DNA of 7,951 nt from Bacteroidetes bacterium UBA1947 (GTDB taxonomy: Bacteria; Bacteroidota; Bacteroidia; Chitinophagales; Chitinophagaceae): the NCBI GenBank assembly GCA_002336915.1, contig DDET01000066.1:1-7951 (forward strand), written 5' to 3'. Both the position numbers and the translations under genes were made by a program. Below are positions 5,839-7,951 of the stretch, one piece after another. The first letter of the stretch is position 1; each line of letters starts with the position of its first letter. Below the pieces are notes generated by a model. The model was given only the letters and a program-made list of their open reading frames with translations, was not told the origin of the DNA and did not search any database.

Positions 5839-7767
5839 ATGAAATATATAATAATTACTATTTACCTTTTATGTTTAGGCACAGTATCAATGGCGCAAAA
5901 CCAAAAGTTAATAGATAGCCTTGAGCGGACATTGGTGCATAGCGCAAATGATACCAATACAGTAAATAACCTGAACGATCTTGCCTTTGAGTACAGACTA
6001 TATGACCTTCCGAAAGCATTTGGCCTATTGGACCGGTCAATAGAACTTTCAAAAAAATTAGGCTTTAAAGATGGGCTGGCCCTCGCTTACAACCACTATG
6101 GTATTCTATATAAATCAAAACGGCTGTTCGATTCTTCGATCTACTATCACAAAAAAGCCTTTGCCTTATGGCTAGAGCTAAAGGACGACCAGGGCATGGC
6201 CTCGTCTTATAATAACCAAGGCAACACTCACAGCGAGAAAGGCGACTATACCGGTGCGATGGACTGTTACCTTAAATCCTTGCATTTACGTGAAAAGATC
6301 AAGGATACAGGAGGCATAGCTGCAGCTTACAACAACATAGGCAAGATATACTATAACAAAAGGGATTTCAAAAAATCGATGGAATATGCGCAAAAAAGCA
6401 TTGATATGCGTGTACTGCTGGGCGATTCATTTGAGGTGGCCCGTAATTTGAGTGCATTAGGCTTCAACCATTATGAGCTGAACGAGTACGACGATGCGTT
6501 GAAATGCTACACCCGTGCGGAAAAGATATTTAAAACTGCCGGAGCTAAAGTGGAATTAGCCCAGCTCATGAATAACATAGGCAATGTTTACGCCGAAACC
6601 AATCGACTAGACGAAAGCATAAGCTATCAACTAGAAGCCCTAAAAATACAAACAGAGATAGAAGACACAAACGGAATATTCACATCAGACCTAAGCCTGT
6701 CGCAAGCATACGGCTTTAAAGGCCAATATGAGCTCGCAGTAAAATATGGCCTGCTGTCGCTAGACCTATTGAAGAAGACCGGCGGTGATGTGAAGATGTA
6801 CATGGATGTATATAATGTACTGGGCGATGTATATCGCAAAAAGCAGGACTACAAAGCAGCGATGGACGCTTATATAATCTTCAATACATTCAAAGACTCG
6901 CTGGTAAAACTTGACAACAGCAAAATAGCAGCTGATATGCTGGCTAAATACGAGTCGGACAAGAAAGACCTTGAAATTAAAACCGCAACTTATAAACTGC
7001 AGAGGCGTCAAATGATGATAGGGGGATTGGCGATTGTAATTGTATTGGTGATAATCTCCGCTTATTTATTTTATAATCGTTACAAGCTGAAGAAAGAGAA
7101 GGAACTGGATACTGAATTGATCAAGCACCAGGAATTACGGAATAAAGCTATTATTGAAGCAGAGGAACGCGAACGTATACGCATAGCCAAAGATCTGCAC
7201 GATGGTATAGGCCAGCAACTGGCTGCAGTAAAGCTGAACATGAATGCTATGGAAGAGGAGTTGGGCGGAAATATCAACCAGCTGGAAAGGTTGAAAGTGC
7301 TGGAGCATATGGTGGACGATACTCTAAAAGAAGTGCGCGCGGTATCACACAATATGATGCCTAATGCGCTTATCAGGAAAGGGCTTGCAGCGGCGGTGAG
7401 GGAATTCATAGACAATATAGCAGCCACCGGTGTGCTGAAAGTGGACCTGCAGATAATAGGATTGAATGAACGGCTGGAAGGAACAATGGAAACGGTATTG
7501 TATCGTGTACTGCAGGAAAGCGTAAGCAATATCATTAAGCATGCGCAGGCAAGCAAAATAAGCATACAGTTGATAAGGCATGAAGACTATCTCAACTTTA
7601 TATTAGAAGATAATGGCAAAGGCTTTGACACCACTGAAGTAAATAATTTTGCAGGCATAGGCCTGAAGAATATTATGTCGCGGATACAATACCTGAATGG
7701 CACTGTTGATTTTGATTCGGCTATCGGGAAAGGGACTACTGTTATTATTGAGGTGCCGCTGGTGTAA
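5839..7767 (+). CDS. TPR-containing sensor histidine kinase (HisKA_3)
   Basis: This 642-residue kinase has a signal peptide (MKYIIITIYLLCLGTVSMAQ). A periplasmic array of tetratricopeptide repeats covers about 40-350, with typical units such as ASSYNNQGNTHSEKGDYTGAMDCYLKSL (121-148), AAAYNNIGKIYYNKRDF (161-177) and AQLMNNIGNVYAETNRLDESISYQLEAL (241-268). One membrane helix (about 392-412) and a charged coiled coil lead to the kinase core. Phosphorylated H454 is in ERERIRIAKDLHDGIGQQLA, with the HDxxxQ motif (D455, Q459) that in this family supports phosphatase activity. The ATPase domain has an N-box N564 (ESVSNIIKHA), G1 box D591-NGKGF, G2 box GIGLKN (606-611) and a final GKGTTVIIEVP. The ATG at 5839 is preferred to 5812 because it starts the signal peptide. 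The gene is divergent from the propeller kinase, and a terminator follows 22 bases after the stop, so no regulator is co-transcribed. Its partner may be the regulator at 1847-2506 or lie outside. Confidence 0.95.
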   Translation: MKYIIITIYLLCLGTVSMAQNQKLIDSLERTLVHSANDTNTVNNLNDLAFEYRLYDLPKAFGLLDRSIELSKKLGFKDGLALAYNHYGILYKSKRLFDSSIYYHKKAFALWLELKDDQGMASSYNNQGNTHSEKGDYTGAMDCYLKSLHLREKIKDTGGIAAAYNNIGKIYYNKRDFKKSMEYAQKSIDMRVLLGDSFEVARNLSALGFNHYELNEYDDALKCYTRAEKIFKTAGAKVELAQLMNNIGNVYAETNRLDESISYQLEALKIQTEIEDTNGIFTSDLSLSQAYGFKGQYELAVKYGLLSLDLLKKTGGDVKMYMDVYNVLGDVYRKKQDYKAAMDAYIIFNTFKDSLVKLDNSKIAADMLAKYESDKKDLEIKTATYKLQRRQMMIGGLAIVIVLVIISAYLFYNRYKLKKEKELDTELIKHQELRNKAIIEAEERERIRIAKDLHDGIGQQLAAVKLNMNAMEEELGGNINQLERLKVLEHMVDDTLKEVRAVSHNMMPNALIRKGLAAAVREFIDNIAATGVLKVDLQIIGLNERLEGTMETVLYRVLQESVSNIIKHAQASKISIQLIRHEDYLNFILEDNGKGFDTTEVNNFAGIGLKNIMSRIQYLNGTVDFDSAIGKGTTVIIEVPLV

Positions 7768-7789
7768 AACACTGCATTTTTAAAAACGA

Positions 7790-7823
7790 AAAAACCCTTT
7801 CCGATTTCCCGGGAAGGGTTTTT
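7790..7823 (+). terminator. intrinsic terminator of the TPR kinase gene
   Basis: AAAAACCCTT (7790-7799) and AAGGGTTTTT (7814-7823) pair perfectly, and the stem extends inward by a G-T wobble and two G-C pairs to 13 bp around the loop GATTTCCC. The descending arm ends in a T run followed by AAATAAA. It starts 22 bases after the kinase stop codon. The ascending arm is A-rich, so it could also stop transcripts from the right. Confidence 0.85.
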
Positions 7824-7852
7824 AAATAAATAAGTCATCTACCGGATCAAGA

Positions 7853-7870
7853 TCCCGCCCTTCAGCGGGA
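7853..7870. repeat. short GC-rich hairpin in the right intergenic region
   Basis: TCCCGC (7853-7858) pairs with GCGGGA (7865-7870) around the loop CCTTCA. Next to it are GGATCAAGATCC (5-bp arms, 2-base centre) and TGTTGTGCAACA (7880-7891, 5-bp arms). None is followed by a T tract. They lie between two terminators and have no clear role; a binding site for a gene beyond the right edge is possible. Confidence 0.35.
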
Positions 7871-7905
7871 CTCCCGTATTGTTGTGCAACATGTGCTTAA
7901 ATGAA

Positions 7906-7934
7906 AAATGCCTCGTCTAAAAGACGAGGCATTT
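7906..7934. terminator. second, bidirectional terminator hairpin
   Basis: AAATGCCTCGTCT (7906-7918) and AGACGAGGCATTT (7922-7934) form a perfect 13-bp stem with a 3-base loop. An A tract precedes it (7904-7908) and TTTAAATAAAT follows, so it can work on either strand. As the TPR kinase already has a terminator 83 bases upstream, this one may serve a convergent gene entering from the right edge. Confidence 0.75.
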
Positions 7935-7951
7935 AAATAAATATGGCAGCT

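Noticed and set aside
6600..6770. Local rise in CTA leucine and other A-ending codons within the TPR kinase gene
   Set aside because: CTA codons occur elsewhere in the gene too, the TPR pattern is continuous, and the stretch is too short to claim recombination by eye.
7080..7565. 161-codon open frame antisense to the TPR kinase core
   Set aside because: Low-complexity Ser/Leu/Ile-rich product that mirrors the kinase coding strand; no start signals or domains.

Overview
The window reads as chromosomal DNA of a Bacteroidota bacterium, probably from the Chitinophagia/Sphingobacteriia side. The support is a secreted protein ending in a type IX secretion (T9SS) sorting domain, a two-component-propeller/Y_Y_Y sensor kinase, a TPR-type HisKA_3 kinase, promoters of the Bacteroidetes TTG/TAnnTTTG kind, and start codons with A/T-rich leaders and no clear Shine-Dalgarno. 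No mobile element, CRISPR array, tRNA or rRNA is visible.

Layout, left to right. 1-179: AT-rich non-coding DNA with a possible leftward promoter. 180-608 (-): GNAT acetyltransferase. 609-823: spacer with a strong hairpin. 824-1762 (-): T9SS-sorted secreted protein of unknown function. 1847-2506 (-): NarL/LuxR-type response regulator. 2563-5634 (-): large periplasmic-propeller sensor histidine kinase. 5635-5838: divergent regulatory region. 5839-7767 (+): TPR histidine kinase. 7768-7951: three hairpins, two of them good intrinsic terminators.

The core is a signalling locus. On the minus strand a sensor kinase, its likely cognate LuxR-type regulator and a secreted protein follow one another. 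A second membrane kinase is transcribed divergently and is not followed by a regulator before its terminator. The most interesting signal is a 24-bp element found twice (21/24 identical), at 1809-1832 and 2555-2578, once upstream of the secreted-protein gene and once upstream of the regulator gene. Each copy contains a dyad of the form AATNNCACTWWAGTGNNATT and abuts a TTG that sits 19-20 bp from a TAnnTTTG-like -7 box. This fits a class II activator site for the regulator encoded between the two copies. The inferred circuit is: kinase senses, regulator activates its own gene and the gene for the secreted protein.

A second point concerns the two kinases. The TPR kinase keeps the HDxxxQ phosphatase-type motif after its histidine. 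The propeller kinase has HDDLGSG, lacking the Q. The two could therefore act unequally on one regulator. That is inference.
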